DNA of 64,000 bases, from the NCBI GenBank assembly GCA_027627225.1, contig CM051034.1, positions 50,538,081 to 50,602,080 on the forward strand, written 5' to 3'. Each line of letters opens with the position of its first letter. The first letter of the stretch is position 1. Origin of the DNA: Congeria kusceri (lineage: Eukaryota > Mollusca > Bivalvia > Myida > Dreissenidae). Positions 11,888 through 24,395 of the stretch are shown here, in pieces. Under the pieces are notes generated by a model. It did not search any database, was not told where the DNA came from, and saw nothing but the letters and a program-made list of their open reading frames with translations. Made by a program: the position numbers and the translations under genes.

Positions 11888-14372
11888 ATGTCTTTCGACG
11901 TGTGTGGTCTTTGCTTGAACGAACCTGTGTTTGGATTCTGTGAAAATTGTAGTATTCGACTTGGCGAGAAATGCTTTGCAGTTCATAAAAAAGTATCTTT
12001 ATTTACTGACCATAATACATTCCCGTTGGTTAAATCAAACCAGACCACAATTATCCCGGTACAGACAGAAAAATACATTCACGAACAAAAGTGTTCCATT
12101 CATGAAACCGACACTCAATCTTTTATTGTGCTAAGCACGGAACCACGCTTTGTGGACGCTACATGCGAAACGATCACAGGTCATGCTTGGATGACATTAT
12201 TGACCTTCACGATGTTAGGTTTGATGAACATCGGACGAATGAACTTATGAAAACACTGAAACAATTTGAAGAAGAAATTAACAAAAAAGAAGTCCGTATT
12301 GCTAAAAACAACCAATCAAATGATGAATGTAAGGCAACATTTATGAAACATTTTTCGAGAATATTGCGCAAAGCTGCAAGCTAGACTTGATCAGCTAGAG
12401 AAATAGCAGAAAAAGACACGCACGATAAACACAGTGAGAATGAAAACATTCTGCACAAGTTTGAATATAAATGCTTGGAAACCAAAAACCGTATTCAAAA
12501 AGAATGTGATTTTATTAAAGAATTGTCACAAAACAATCAAGATCGACATTTATTTGCACTTTCAAAACAATTGGGGAATGACGAACATGAAATAAATGCA
12601 GTTATTCGACAGTCAAACTTAAAATACACCTTTGTAGAGAAAACAATAATTTAACGTACCAAAACGACTTCACTGACATTGGTACGATTCAAGAGGAATG
12701 TGACGGAAGTGAAGAATTTGTTAAAGACAAAACTAATAAAGAGGTAAACAGTATTGTATATTACAAGAAGCCATCATTACATACGAGATGACCAAATTCA
12801 ACAATGCTCGATCTAATAGTTTTCTTTTCTATTATATTTCGAAATTGCTAACTTGGCCGTTGCTAATTTTCTTACACTTAACGTTTATATCGACATCAAG
12901 ACTGTGTCGGCTTTGCTTCTGGTGTTATACACATATAGTCCATCTCGTACGCTTACATACATTGCTTTATTTCCTCTAGCCCAAAACCGAATAACATTAA
13001 TCAAAGCAGAGGTGTTAAAACTGTAGCTACATGAACACGTGCGCTGTTAAACAAGGGCGTTGGTGTCAAATCAAAATGTAAACTTTGAAACAAAACCGAA
13101 TACATCTGACCTAACTGATGGTATGACTCATTCAGCAATATATACTGAATAAAAAAAACTTCAGCTATGTGTGAATGTGGATAATGGTTTAATGTTTGAA
13201 GAGATTTGACTGAAATCTTGTGTTTGTTGTGTACGTTTGTTTTATTAATATTCTGGAATTAACTGGTCGAATGAACAATAACTACATGTATTTGTGTGTG
13301 TATATCTCTTACGTAACCGTGAAAATTAGGTATGCGCTGTACGAAAGTTTCTTAATTGGTACAGTATATTTCACAGTCTTTCAGCTCAATGCTTTGTCAC
13401 ACTGATATTACCAGGTCACTCCAGAGGAAATAAACGGAACATTTCCTATTTGTAAGGAAAAATATACCCAACCTAAGAAGCTTGTTTGTGGTCACATCTG
13501 TACGGAGTGCATCGACATATCGCTGTTGATAACAAATAGTTGCCCCTACGTGTGGACGAGGTTGTGGGATCATCAAAGGTGTACACAGCTGCTGCGTATG
13601 CCACAAGGCTTTAAATTACCATTTGGTAATACATATTTGTTGTGAAAACATTGAATGTAGATCGAAATAATGCAAACAGTCCCACGTGTACTTTTTTGTG
13701 CGAATATTTACATGTTATATATAACCGTTACCTATATTTTGATGAGTTTGCTGCATTGCATTTATTGAGTGAAGCTTTTATTCATCAAGAGCATATTTTC
13801 GACTAATTTTAGGTGATCAGCCTCCTGGCGACTGTGTCGAGAGTTAATGGGTACTGCCATGGATACGAAACCTTTGGCAAAATATGCATTATATACGAGT
13901 TTTCGAGTGGACTGCAATTGGTACGTGTTATCACTAATGTAAACAAACGTTCAACACGAGTGTGCGTATAAATTATCAAAGGTAATTTAACGAGACAAAC
14001 TATGGTATACTACAAATAACTCGGTGCAGTTGATATTGATGTACATTGTTGGAGAAATGTAAGTTTAAACTATCAATGTTTTATTTGTTATGAATTATTT
14101 GATTTAATTATGAAAGCACATTCGCGTGCATTCAGAAGCAAACGTGTTGATTTCTGTGTAATACAAATAAGGTTATATGCTCGCATTCATATAATATTTC
14201 TAGGAAAAACATCCGTCTCCTGGTAAACCATACAAAGGGATAAATCGAAGAACTTTCATCCCTGACAACGAGCAAGGATAAAACATTTGCAGAATGCTTA
14301 AAGTTGCCTTTCAAGGGAACCTGGTGTTCACCATTGGAACCTCGCGCACGACAGGTCAAGCATACATCAGAC
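11888..14372 (+). pseudogene. Pseudogene B: B-box/coiled-coil, RING and two DTC exons, several lesions
   Basis: The ATG at 11888 follows a TTTTTCAG acceptor 5'UTR arrangement like genes D and F. The first exon (11888-12743, donor GTAAAC at 12744) has a one-base deletion near 12130 that breaks B-box 2, a stop near 12382 and further frame breaks near 12640. A RING exon (about 13415-13577) lacks the first cysteine (Phe instead), the Phe of HIFC and one frame near CPTC. The first DTC exon (13813-13920) is 8 nt shorter than the 116 nt in gene F. The second DTC exon (14204 to about 14372) has an in-frame TAA and loses the HHKT end. No third DTC exon is seen. The order matches gene F, which supports the fusion being ancestral. 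Confidence 0.75.
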
Positions 14373-14579
14373 GTAATGATCATCGCATTATAGTACTGTA
14401 TTTATTTTACTACATATATGTAAAATGATGTCTATTGTTCATATGAAAAGTTTTATGTAATATACGAATATAAAATGGAACTCTAAATTTACATGTTAAT
14501 GTCATGGCATAAATATTTATGCAATCGATTACATATTTGTTTAAATCTGTAAAGATACATTACATCTTCCCTTTGAAAC

Positions 14580-14760
14580 GAATTTTATTCTGGGCTAAGT
14601 GTAAGGTTCAGCATGCCTTTGAACCGGTTTAAACCCCAATGCATTGCATTGACCTTTCCTAGGTTGTAACTACAGTTTTAATCATGTTTATGTTTTGTGT
14701 TGTGTTGAATGAATAGACATGTATACAATTAGTCACTTGCCTCAAATAAAGGACTAGCGC
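14580..14760 (+). repeat. Second copy of the AATAAAG-ending dispersed repeat
   Basis: It is similar to 10500-10690, ending TTGCCTCAAATAAAG. It lies just after pseudogene B. Confidence 0.4.
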
Positions 14761-15104
14761 ATAGTAATATAGATTTCTGTCCTAACGTAAAACAAAATGA
14801 CACGAAATATATGTAAACAAGTCGAATATTAATTGTGTGTTTTGTTGGAATGTCCTTAATATCATATTTTTGGAAGCATGATACAATTATTGAGCTTTAA
14901 AATCAATTTGAAATCTTGCAATATGAATCAGCATGATAATGCTAAACCTATTGTAACCAGTGTACAACACAAAATTATAATTTTGTCTAAATAAGTTCCA
15001 TATTTATGTCTGTGTTTTGACGATTGTATGCGTGTTTTGATGAATATTCTGATCTTAAAGGGCACAATTTATTTAATAAATGTAGGCATAAAACAACTTT
15101 TGTT

Positions 15105-15490
15105 CGGATTTGACCGTAGAACTGGGTATTGGAAACGTGTGTTTTGTTTATTGAAAACGTGTTTTTTGTTATTAACTTTTGACGTCTGATGCCTGACTAA
15201 TGTAATTCAGTTTTATTTGCATTTGACTGCAGAAATGTGTATTGAAAACGTGTGTTTTTATTATTGGAAACGTGTGTTTTGTTTATTGGAAACGTGTGTT
15301 TTGTTATTAACCTTCGACGTCTGATGCCTGCCTAAGAAATGCAGTATTGTTTGCATTTGACTGTAGAAATGTGTATTGGAAACGTGTGTTTTTTTTATTG
15401 GAAACGTGTGTTTTGCTTATTGGAAACGTGTGTTTTGTTATTAACTTTTGACCTGTGATGCCTGACTACAGTAATGCAGTTTTGTTTTCA
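15105..15490. repeat. Compound minisatellite, about 125-bp unit with an inner 23-bp motif
   Basis: About three imperfect units each contain two or three copies of ATTGGAAACGTGTGTTTTG, then TTATTAACTTTTGACGTCTGATGCCTG and a TGCAGTTTTGTTTGCATTTGAC segment. No coding frame is maintained across the units. Confidence 0.75.
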
Positions 15491-15499
15491 TGTAGCATC

Positions 15500-16640
15500 G
15501 CAAGGTAACAATGTCAATGTTAATATATGTGTATATGTTTTTAATAATAAAGAACTATATCATGTTTTTGACCGTGTTAATTTATACTTTCTAGACATAG
15601 TGTTGCCAATTTTCTGAAATTGCATTGTACAAGTAATCCCAGCTCGTTCACAGTGCTTACACTGTATTGCCTCACTACCTTAACAATATAGTATTCAGTA
15701 ATAATACAAAACAAGGAACACGATTGTTCCCAAGTCGTGTAAATACGGTTATGAAATTGCTATATTTCAATAAATATCAGAAACTACACATTTATAATTC
15801 ATACTTGTACTTAGATAGTACCAATTTTAACAGCTCTCGATCGGAGAGAGCAGAATATCACCAAGACAGGGAACTCTTCTTTGTTGAAGTTTTCAGTGAT
15901 AGCTTACCTCTCTTTCTCATTATTCCCAAAATAAAGAATCCTAAAAAATGCTGCCTCCAAACGGTGATCAGAATCTTCTCCAAAATCTAGTAATTTCTTG
16001 ATTGGTCAAGTTCCAACTTTCTCCAAAGATTTAATCGGAGGAGCTAATAAATATAATTAACAGCTGTTATCGTTATATATTATAACACGGTTATCACTGG
16101 ACTGTGTAATTTTATAATTGTGGCTACACGCAGCTTATTGGTCAGACGCTGTTCATTTGAACTTCAACTGGTGAGATTTTTTACATAGTTATCCTTTGAT
16201 TTTAATATTTCATTTCTTCCTGCTGATACATTTGCAATTATTTAGTGCACCACATCTTTTTAATACATTAAGTTCAGTCTCACTATGGATGCTCCTGTAT
16301 AAAAATCGTGTACGTCAATTTTAAGCACGTTGCGTACATCGAAATGCAAAAATCAGCACAAGTTATAAATTGTTTAATGTGGTTTACTATACACAATTTA
16401 ATATAGACCGTACATGAAAGAAATTAAAGAACCTGCCATTAACCGCACAAGCATGTATAATCGGAACACAAGACAGGTATGTTTATTATTTTATGTACCT
16501 GTTAAACGTATGCATTTACTTGATTTAAAAATGTATTTGTAAGATGGTATTTAAAAGTTGGTTCAATTCTCTATCATAAAAATAACGAATAAAAAGTACC
16601 ACATGTAGACAGGACCACAACATTTGAAGAGAACAGATCT
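15500..16640. other. Intergenic stretch with no recognised feature
   Basis: This is AT-rich sequence. The 107-codon frame at 15667-15990 lacks an ATG start, recognisable domains and paralogues, so I do not call it a gene. Confidence 0.4.
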
Positions 16641-16647
16641 CCGCTAA

Positions 16648-18420
16648 AGCCCGGGTCACACATAGGTCGCCGACCGATTACCGACATCCGACAACTAAAA
16701 TTTGCGGCGACCAACGTCAACCTCTGGCGACCAAAATCCAGAAAATAGCAATGGAATTTTAGTTGGAGACTGGTCGGCGATTGATCAAAGACTGGTCGCC
16801 GACCGGTCGTGCGAAAAAGTCGGCGATCGTCTTCCGACCATCAGCAACCATTGGTTGGCGACTAGGTGGCGATTGGTTGGCAACTGATTGTCGACGCTCG
16901 GTGGATAAAAAATTAGGATTATTCGATATTTAAATCAGTTCTAGGATTGTCCTCATTGTTCAAAAACGTTTGCCTATAAATTGTATATATCGTTTTGGGC
17001 TATATTTTAATGTGTACCTGGTGAAAAGTAAAAAACAACTAAATTTATTCGTGTCGATTTGTTGATTATTTAATTGAATTATATTTGTTATATTATTATC
17101 CTCTACTATGTCCCGCAGCATATTCTAATGTTAAGGAAAACTATCAAGTACACTTTCTATGTCCGGTAATATCATCCTGTCCGTGCCCTGCTGCTAACAT
17201 TTCTAACTTATAACTATTACGTTTCCTGTCATTTTTTAAAGAAAGATTGTAAAAATGTGTGTTCATTTTTTAAATGTGTTTTGGAGATAACGGTAACTCG
17301 TCGAACGGTCGTAAGATTGTCTGGTTGATGGTTGTTGATGGTCGGAAGACGATCGCCGTCTTTTTGTACGATCGGTCGCCGACTAATCTTTGATCAATCG
17401 CCGACCAGTCTCTGACTAAAATTGCTTTTGTCTGGATTTTGGTCGCCAGAGGTTGACTATGGTTGCCACAAATTTTAGTTGTCGGTGGTCGATAATCGGT
17501 CGGCGACCTATGTGTGACCTAGGCTATAGAAGACCTTTTGCCGCCAAAACAGGTCATGAGAAGGTTATCGTTTGTCTTTATTTAGTCGGCGATCAATCGC
17601 AGACTGGTCCGTGACGATCGCCGACTAGTCGCAGACCAAGTCTGATTTTTCCACGACCAATTTTTGATCGCCGACTGGTCAACGATTGATCGCCGACTGA
17701 TTGCCGACTGGTTTAGGTAAACTATCGAGTACACTTTCAATAAACTCTTGTCCCTGTCCCTCCCCTTATTTGAAAAGGCATGCTAGCACTTTTAAATTAT
17801 AGCTTTTACATTTCTTGTCTGTTTAAAAGAATGTTGTAAAATTGTGCGTTCATTTTTAAATGTGTTTTGGAGACGAAGGTAACAAGGCGAGCAGTCGTAA
17901 GATCGTCTGCGACTAATCGCCGACCAGTCGGCAATCAGTCGGCGATCAATCGCTGACCAGTCGGCGATCAAAAATTGGTCTTGGAAAAATCACACTTGGT
18001 CTGCGACTAGACGGCGATCGTCACGGACCAGTCTGCGATTGATCGCCGACTAAATAAAAACCAACGAAAACCTTCTCACGATCTGTTTGGCCGATACACG
18101 GTCTTCGATGTAACATCGAATACTATCTGCGACCAAAATGAGTCTGAAGACCTGTCGCCGACCATCAACAACCAGTCGCCAACCCAAACAACCTGTTAAT
18201 GAACTTTTTAAGACCGTCAGCAATATGTGACCAGGGTTAATATTCATCTTTGAAGACCATCTGCGATCAAAATGGGTCTGAAGACCAGTCGGCGACCATC
18301 GACAACCAGCGCCGACCTCCAACAACCTGTCAAAGACCTTTAAATGACCGTCAGCAACCACTGGCTGTAGATGGTCGGGTGTTATTCTTTAGTTGGTTGC
18401 AGGCTATGTGTGACCCGGGG
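16648..18420. mobile_element. Nested GTCGCC-rich foldback complex
   Basis: The outer ends are mirror images: CCCGGGTCACACATAG at 16649 and CTATGTGTGACCCGGG near 18418. Within it, 16650-16890 and about 17300-17525 are inverted arms of about 230 bp around a 400-bp AT-rich core. About 17540-17720 and 17895-18080 form a second inverted pair. About 18100-18420 is a tandem pair of about 150-bp units. Motifs such as GTCGGCGATCAATCGC recur throughout. The core matches the core of a related element at about 52590-53336. Small frames here (for example 18050-18361) are by-products of the repeat. Confidence 0.8.
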
Positions 18421-20165
18421 GTAATGCAGCTCGGTGGCCAATGTGTTGTGGAAAGAAAGGGTTACTGATCATTCTATGACAATTTACCCTTTCTCCAACT
18501 AATAAAAACTCGTACGAAGGGAATATGTCTACGAAACTGGAATGGGGAAAATATCTCAAATTAGGCTATTTATAATTGCATACAATAAAGGTTAAAATAA
18601 TATACATATATTGAAAAGAGTGATTTTGCATTATGAAAACAATCTAAATAGACGATCAAGACGGTGTCTGTTTGTTCATAGACTTGTTCATATTTTGACT
18701 CAGAATTGTGGGTATATTGTATAACCAAAATTTTCTCATGCATTCATGTATTCTGACAAGTCAGAATAGCGAAAATGGGTAGATTACAGTCAATTGTCAT
18801 TTGTTCTAAAAACGCTCATGCCGTCGATGCCCGCACAGTGCTTTCTTTCTTTAAGTGTTATGTTTTTTTTTGTTTTTTTTTATATTAAATATCTTCTAAT
18901 ATACTTAATTATTCATGTTTTATCAATTTATACACATTTTGTTCATTTCAGTTATTCAATAGTTGTATTTAAATTGCTGACGTAGAACACTTTACCTTAG
19001 ACTGTCCCTTTAAAAATATATGGACACATGCGGTGATTCGAATCATCACCAACATCTAATTAAGCTTTTATTGCCGTATTTCCAGCCTTCCAAGACTAGT
19101 TCATGCTATTCATTTCATTACTTTTCCGTAATGTAGAAGACGTACAAACATGCAGACACATAGACAGTCGAACAGACAGACGGACACACAGGCAGACGGC
19201 CGGCCGAACAGACAAACAGGTAGACAGTACTACGCCGGTAACACATTAATTAATTAACAGAGGTAATATTATGCACCAGTCTACCACAAGTGTTCAAAAG
19301 TGCTATTTGAAATTCGACAAAAAACGCCTATGTAATAGTCCATTTGTTCAAAGCGATTTTACTTCACTGAATTTCCGTTTGCCTTTGAACGGATGACACT
19401 TTTGTTATATAATTAATTTAATTAAAACAACTGCAATCACTTAGATGTTTGGAGTTCGATATAAAATTCTAGAAAACAGTGCTGTTTAACTATATGCACA
19501 GATTATCGCGGACAGCATATCCGTATATAAATGCGTTTATATTGATATTTTCACTGTTCCTAATGATTTAATTGTTATAACTATCTATATCATGTTGTTG
19601 TTTTTTTCTAAACGTTTGATGATAACTCGGTATATAAACTATAGATATATATATATATACATATAGGCTGTTTGCATATTCTAACACGTATCTTGGAGTT
19701 AGTTATAATTTTATGTCATGATGTGATCAACTTTCAAAGTTACTCATGCAAAGTTTAAACTGTAATACACACCGTTAAAATTACCAATATGTTATTGGAC
19801 TAAGTACGATTTCTCGAAGGATTGATATAAATGGGGGTATATATATTGTCCCAGTTAGGCCTTCAACTAACAAGATGCATGCATTGTGGGACAAACATTA
19901 GATTGCAATGCGTCCCATGCGCCATGTTGGTATAAACAAGAGATACCGATTATATAAACATGTACATGTACATGTAGGTTATTACGACATCTACATCCCA
20001 ATTCATTGGAAGGACAGTGTTTAATTTTGAATCGTTACTCATTTTAATAGTAATTCCTGTTAGTGTACATCAAGCGTTTGATTTTGCATCAGCGTAACAA
20101 TAATACAATTGTTGAAAGTAGTGAAGATCTCATCAATTATTTCAAAATAAAATACGCAATCGTTT
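18421..20165. other. Intergenic stretch; short CAGA-type low-complexity tract only
   Basis: A degenerate CAGACAGACGG-type tract lies at about 19140-19230 and a short AT repeat near 19640. No exon of the B-box family and no RNA gene was recognised. Confidence 0.45.
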
Positions 20166-21071
20166 TACAGAACAACATGCGGCATCAATAGATGCTTGTG
20201 GATTTTGCTTTATGGAACCCGTGTTTGGATTTTGCGAAAATTGCTGTGTTGGAGTTGGAGAGAGATGTTTTTCTAATCATAAGAATATTGCTATATTTAC
20301 TGACCATGTCATATACCCGTTGGATGAATCTACCCAAACTTCATACAACCCGGTGAAAATAGAAAACGACATCCACGAACAAAAATGCTCCATTCGTGAG
20401 ACCGACACAAAGTCTCTATATTGTGAGAAGCACGATGTCACAATTGTTGGGCGTTGCATGCGTTCAGACCACAGGCCTTGTCTGGATGATATAGTTGACC
20501 TTCATGATGTAAGATTTGATAAACATCGTACAGATGAACTTAAGACAACACTGAATACATTGGAAAACGAAATAAGTGCGATAGAAGCCCGCATTGCTGA
20601 AAGCGTCAAAACAAATAATGAATGCAAATCAAAATACATGAAAGCCATTCGAGAATATAGCAAAAGGTTGCAAGCGAGACTTGACCAGTTGCGAAAAATG
20701 CAGAGAAAGCTATTCAACACACACTAAATGAAAGCAATATTTGTCGACTAGAAAGCAAATGCAAGGAAGCCAAACTCCGCCTTCAAACTCAAAGCTCTTT
20801 AATAAACGAATTTTCACACAAGAAACACGAGCGACATGTTTTTATTGCGTCAAAAAGATAGGGGAAGACGTGGATGAACTCAATACAATGATTCGACAGT
20901 CGAACGTGGAAAACAGTATTGTAGAATTCAACTTTTTGCAAAATACAGCAGTGGAACGTGCACTGCAAAACGATTTCAATGAAATTGGAACACTACAAGA
21001 GGCGTGCATTGGAAGTGAGGAGGTGATTGAAGATATACCTGAGAAAGAGGCATAAATATTTAACAATATTT

Positions 21072-21298
21072 GAGGCGTGTCGTGGGAAAATTGGGCTTAA
21101 TGTATGTGAGTAAAGTGTCATAGATTAGTCTATGCAGTACGCACAGGCTAATCCGGGACGACACTTTCCGCCTACAGTAGATTTATGTTTAGAAGAGACT
21201 TCCTCGAACGGAAAATACCATAAAAGCGGACTGCACAAGCTGACCATTGAAGACACTTTACGCACAAGCATTAAGCACGGTTTCCAACAACTTGCCTC
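21072..21298. mobile_element. MITE copy in pseudogene C
   Basis: It belongs to the same family as 2431-2690, with ends GAGGCGTGTCGTGGGAAAA and (inverted) GTTGGAAACC...GCCTC, and a possible ATTT duplication on each side. It is more diverged than the copy in gene A. Its right half is copied again at about 23330-23409. Confidence 0.65.
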
Positions 21299-21700
21299 AT
21301 TTAAATTTTATTATTTAATATTGGAATATTCGATGCCATCCTAAATTTTCTCTGAGCTTACTTAAATGTTGGAAGATATTGTCTGATCTAACTGTTTTTG
21401 TTTTCTATTTTAATTTTCTGTTCTCCTAAACATAGAGTAAATTGTGAAAATTATCAATTCTATTATGATGAATTTTAGGTTGAAATAATACAACTGTATG
21501 TTCGTATGTGGCTCTTATAAATTATTTAACATAGCGAATGCCTGTATTAAATAATGTTAATTGTGTTAAAGCCATGTGCGATACTGATCAAATTGGATAC
21601 ACATATAAAATAATTATTAAACTAGAACATTGTAAAATATTACAAAGTAAACTGAATCTTTCTGCCATTCCTATATAATGGCGTGTAAAACAATTGTAGA
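21215..21700. repeat. Direct repeat, left copy (matches 23330-23790)
   Basis: About 460 bp, comprising the right half of the MITE plus the following intron, is repeated in the same orientation at 23330-23790. Long shared runs include AAATTTTATTATTTAATATTGGAA and AAATTGGATACACATATA. The two copies bracket the RING and DTC remains of pseudogene C. Confidence 0.8.
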
Positions 21701-23329
21701 TCAATGTGTTGTTATTTTGATATTGACAGGTAGCTGTAGAGGAACAGACTGGAACGTCTGCTATTTGTATGGATGAGTATTCTAATCTCAAGAATCTTGG
21801 CTGTGGTCACATCTACTGTTCAGATTGCATCGACCAATCGCTGAGCTTCAAACCAAGTTGCCTTGTGTGTTTTCACGTCTTAGGTATAATCATTGGTATG
21901 CGACAATACCGGATTCGTCAAAATAACTACTAGTAAAACGACATTTGAATTACATATAATAGTTGTGATTCCACTGTACTTCAAAAACCAACAATCAGAC
22001 ATCCCAAATAAACCTGGGAAGATGACTGTTACACGAAATTCGGGTCGCTGTACTGGATAGGAAACCAACACGAGGATACTCATTACATATGAATTTTTTT
22101 AGTAGACGCAAATCTGTAGGTATAAATATTTAAGACTCGTGTATGGTTACATTGTCGATACAACCTGTATAATACATGAATATGTTTGTAAATGATTTAA
22201 TGGAAACTAACGTCGAGACAAATCCTGACAATTTACATTAAATAAAACGGCAAAACAAAAATGCATGTTATTCAGATAATCAAATGCGAATAAATTTTAT
22301 TCTATTCGAAATATACAAGAAAGTAAGTTTTGAAGGCGTGTTCATCATTATAAAAAGTGCAAATTAGTATGTGGTAACTATATGTATTTGTTCCAGGATA
22401 TACATCTGTATCCAGGTGAAAATTATCCAGAGGTAACTCGAACCGCGTATCTACCTGACAATGAGCAAGGACAAAACATACGTAGAATGCTAAAAGTTCC
22501 CTTTCAAAGGAAGCTAGTGTTCACCATTGGAACACAGGGAGCGATAATGTGGAATAGCATCATTCACAAAACGAACTATAAACCGCATGCTAAGTATATA
22601 TTAATTATATTGTGTCAATATATAAAAAATGTGTTGTATTTAAAATCTCTACATTTTTTCATATGTATGACACCATTAAACTTGTATTGATGTGTCGTGA
22701 TACTGATTAAATTTAGTACAGTATCACTGTTAACGTATTTTCGCAAGTACCGCATTTTTATATTTTATAATGGGCATTTAAGAATCTATATTCACGTACT
22801 TGTAATAGGAAAAAATAGAAAAATGATAATTACGTACCATAAGCATATACAATGTACATGTAATGCAATGTCTCGTCCGATTATGAATCTTTCATTATTA
22901 ATTTCCACTATTATTGTTACACATAACGTGAACTTCAATTGTACATTGATGGTATAGGGTAGATGTATGTATAAATAATTTATAAACTGTAAATTTGCAA
23001 GTTTTCATTTAACATTGTTGTTTAACGTTGACAGTAGCATGACCATACATTTGATACCGGTAATTGTTTTTTGTATAACTAGCTACAATCTGACCGAATA
23101 TTATATACATTTTTAAATTATCTACGAGTCATTATGAAATCCCCATAAATTGTCACTAAAACTAAGACACAAATATATTCAACTCAAGTTTATATGTTTT
23201 AATAATGCAAACGTTTATATCTGCCTGATATTCTTGTGAATACGTGAATCCTCGCTGTAATGGGTACGTTCATTCTACGTTTGGCTATCCCGACCCAGGA
23301 TATCTTGAAAGAGTTCCTAAAGATCTGAA

Positions 23330-23790
23330 AATACCCTAAAAGCGGATTGCACAGGCTGATCAGGGAAGACACTTTACAAGCATTAAGCACGGTTTTCCAA
23401 CAACATGCCTCATTTAAATTTTATTATTTAATATTGGAACATTCGATGTCATCTTAAATTTTCTTTGAGCTTCTTTAAATGTTTAAAGATATTGTCTGAT
23501 CTAACTGCTTTTTTGTCTGTTTTAATTTCCTGTTTTCGTAAACATAGAGAACATTGTGAAAATTATAAATTCTGTTATGCTGAATTTTAGGGTTGAAATA
23601 ATACAACTCTATGTTGGTATGTGGCTCTTCTACAAACATAGCAAATGCTTGTATTAAATAATGTTGATTGTGTTAAAGCCAAATGAGATACTGATCAAAT
23701 TGGATACACATATACAATAATTATTAAAGTAGAACATTGTAAAATATTACAAGGTAAACTTAATATTGCTGCTATTCCTATTTAATGGCA
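23330..23790. repeat. Direct repeat, right copy (matches 21215-21700)
   Basis: It joins the truncated DTC exon 3 at a short shared run, GAAAATACC, followed by TAAAAGCGG. This looks like a microhomology junction that replaced the end of the DTC domain. Confidence 0.75.
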
Positions 23791-23984
23791 TAAAACAATT
23801 AAATACGTTTGACGAAAAACGTTTAATTTTAAAAGCAATCATCCTTTAAGAACGTAATGTTAATGTTAAGGCCTTCTAACATTGCACCTAATAGCGTTGT
23901 GCACAATTCTCAGCAGGGTGACGTTTTAATAAACTTCAATACAGATCAGGTGCTTTTTTTATGGTTATGCGAAAGTTACTTTCT

Positions 23985-24395
23985 TTGGGATTAAAAACGA
24001 TACCTCTAGATTAGGTTTTGAGGTCGTGTTGCCTTGCGGAAATGATGACGCATTAGATCCAGTAAGTTGTTTTAAGTGTTACATAGAGCACACTGACCGG
24101 TGTCGCGCAGTAGGAGGTCCGGTTTTCATTGGACTAAAACAGCCTAGATAAGCACTTAAAGCTTCATCTATTGCGAATATACTTGAGGAGTCTGTTTCTT
24201 TGGCGGGCCTAGACGGTCAGGGGTATTCCGCATTCCGCAAAGTCTTTACGTCCCACAGGCGCTACAACCCAGAAATAGTTCGCAAAGTCGGCATGGAAGT
24301 GGAAGTGGTCTGAGGTGTTTTTTACGCAGTATTCATTCCCAAACACCTACAGATTTTGCTGACAAAGTGATAGACTGTGAATAGGATACAGGCCA
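23985..24395 (+). pseudogene. Relic of a tyrosine-recombinase-type transposon protein
   Basis: The frame starting with GGG ATT AAA AAC at 23987 reads almost open to about 24230 with one in-frame TAA. It contains a GPVFIGLKQP segment and an SIANILEES..LAGLDGQGYSA segment. After a frame change come RPTGAT (near 24255) and PEIVRKVG. This order resembles the C-terminal catalytic part of tyrosine recombinases carried by Crypton or Ngaro/DIRS-type elements, by recollection of those families. Multiple frame changes make it non-functional, and no element ends were seen. Confidence 0.5.

Larger units (their letters stand above)
20171..23335 (+). pseudogene. Pseudogene C: B-box/coiled-coil, RING, DTC exons 2 and 3
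   Basis: The B-box exon begins after TTTTACAG at 20171 and reads in frame from there, but the ATG present in the other copies is missing; the first in-frame ATG (20212) is inside B-box 1. A frameshift near 20710 and a stop near 20860 break the coiled coil. The donor GAG/GT has become GAG/GC at 21050 and a TAA follows. A RING exon, 21730-21895, keeps its acceptor, GTATGC donor and phase (0 in, 1 out) but has Ser for the first zinc cysteine. DTC exon 1 is absent. DTC exon 2 (22397 to about 22591) is open but lacks the GT donor and one His of HHKT. A fragment of DTC exon 3 (about 23278-23325) keeps FGYPDP and then runs into copied repeat sequence. A rescued transcript cannot be excluded, but a full product cannot be made. 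Confidence 0.75.

Noticed and set aside
13397..13606. Minus-strand frame over the RING exon of pseudogene B
   Set aside because: It is the shadow of the plus-strand exon, which aligns with the RING exon of gene F.
18050..18468. Overlapping frames on both strands in the GTCGCC region
   Set aside because: Both derive from the GC-richer foldback repeat modules, where stops are rare by composition.
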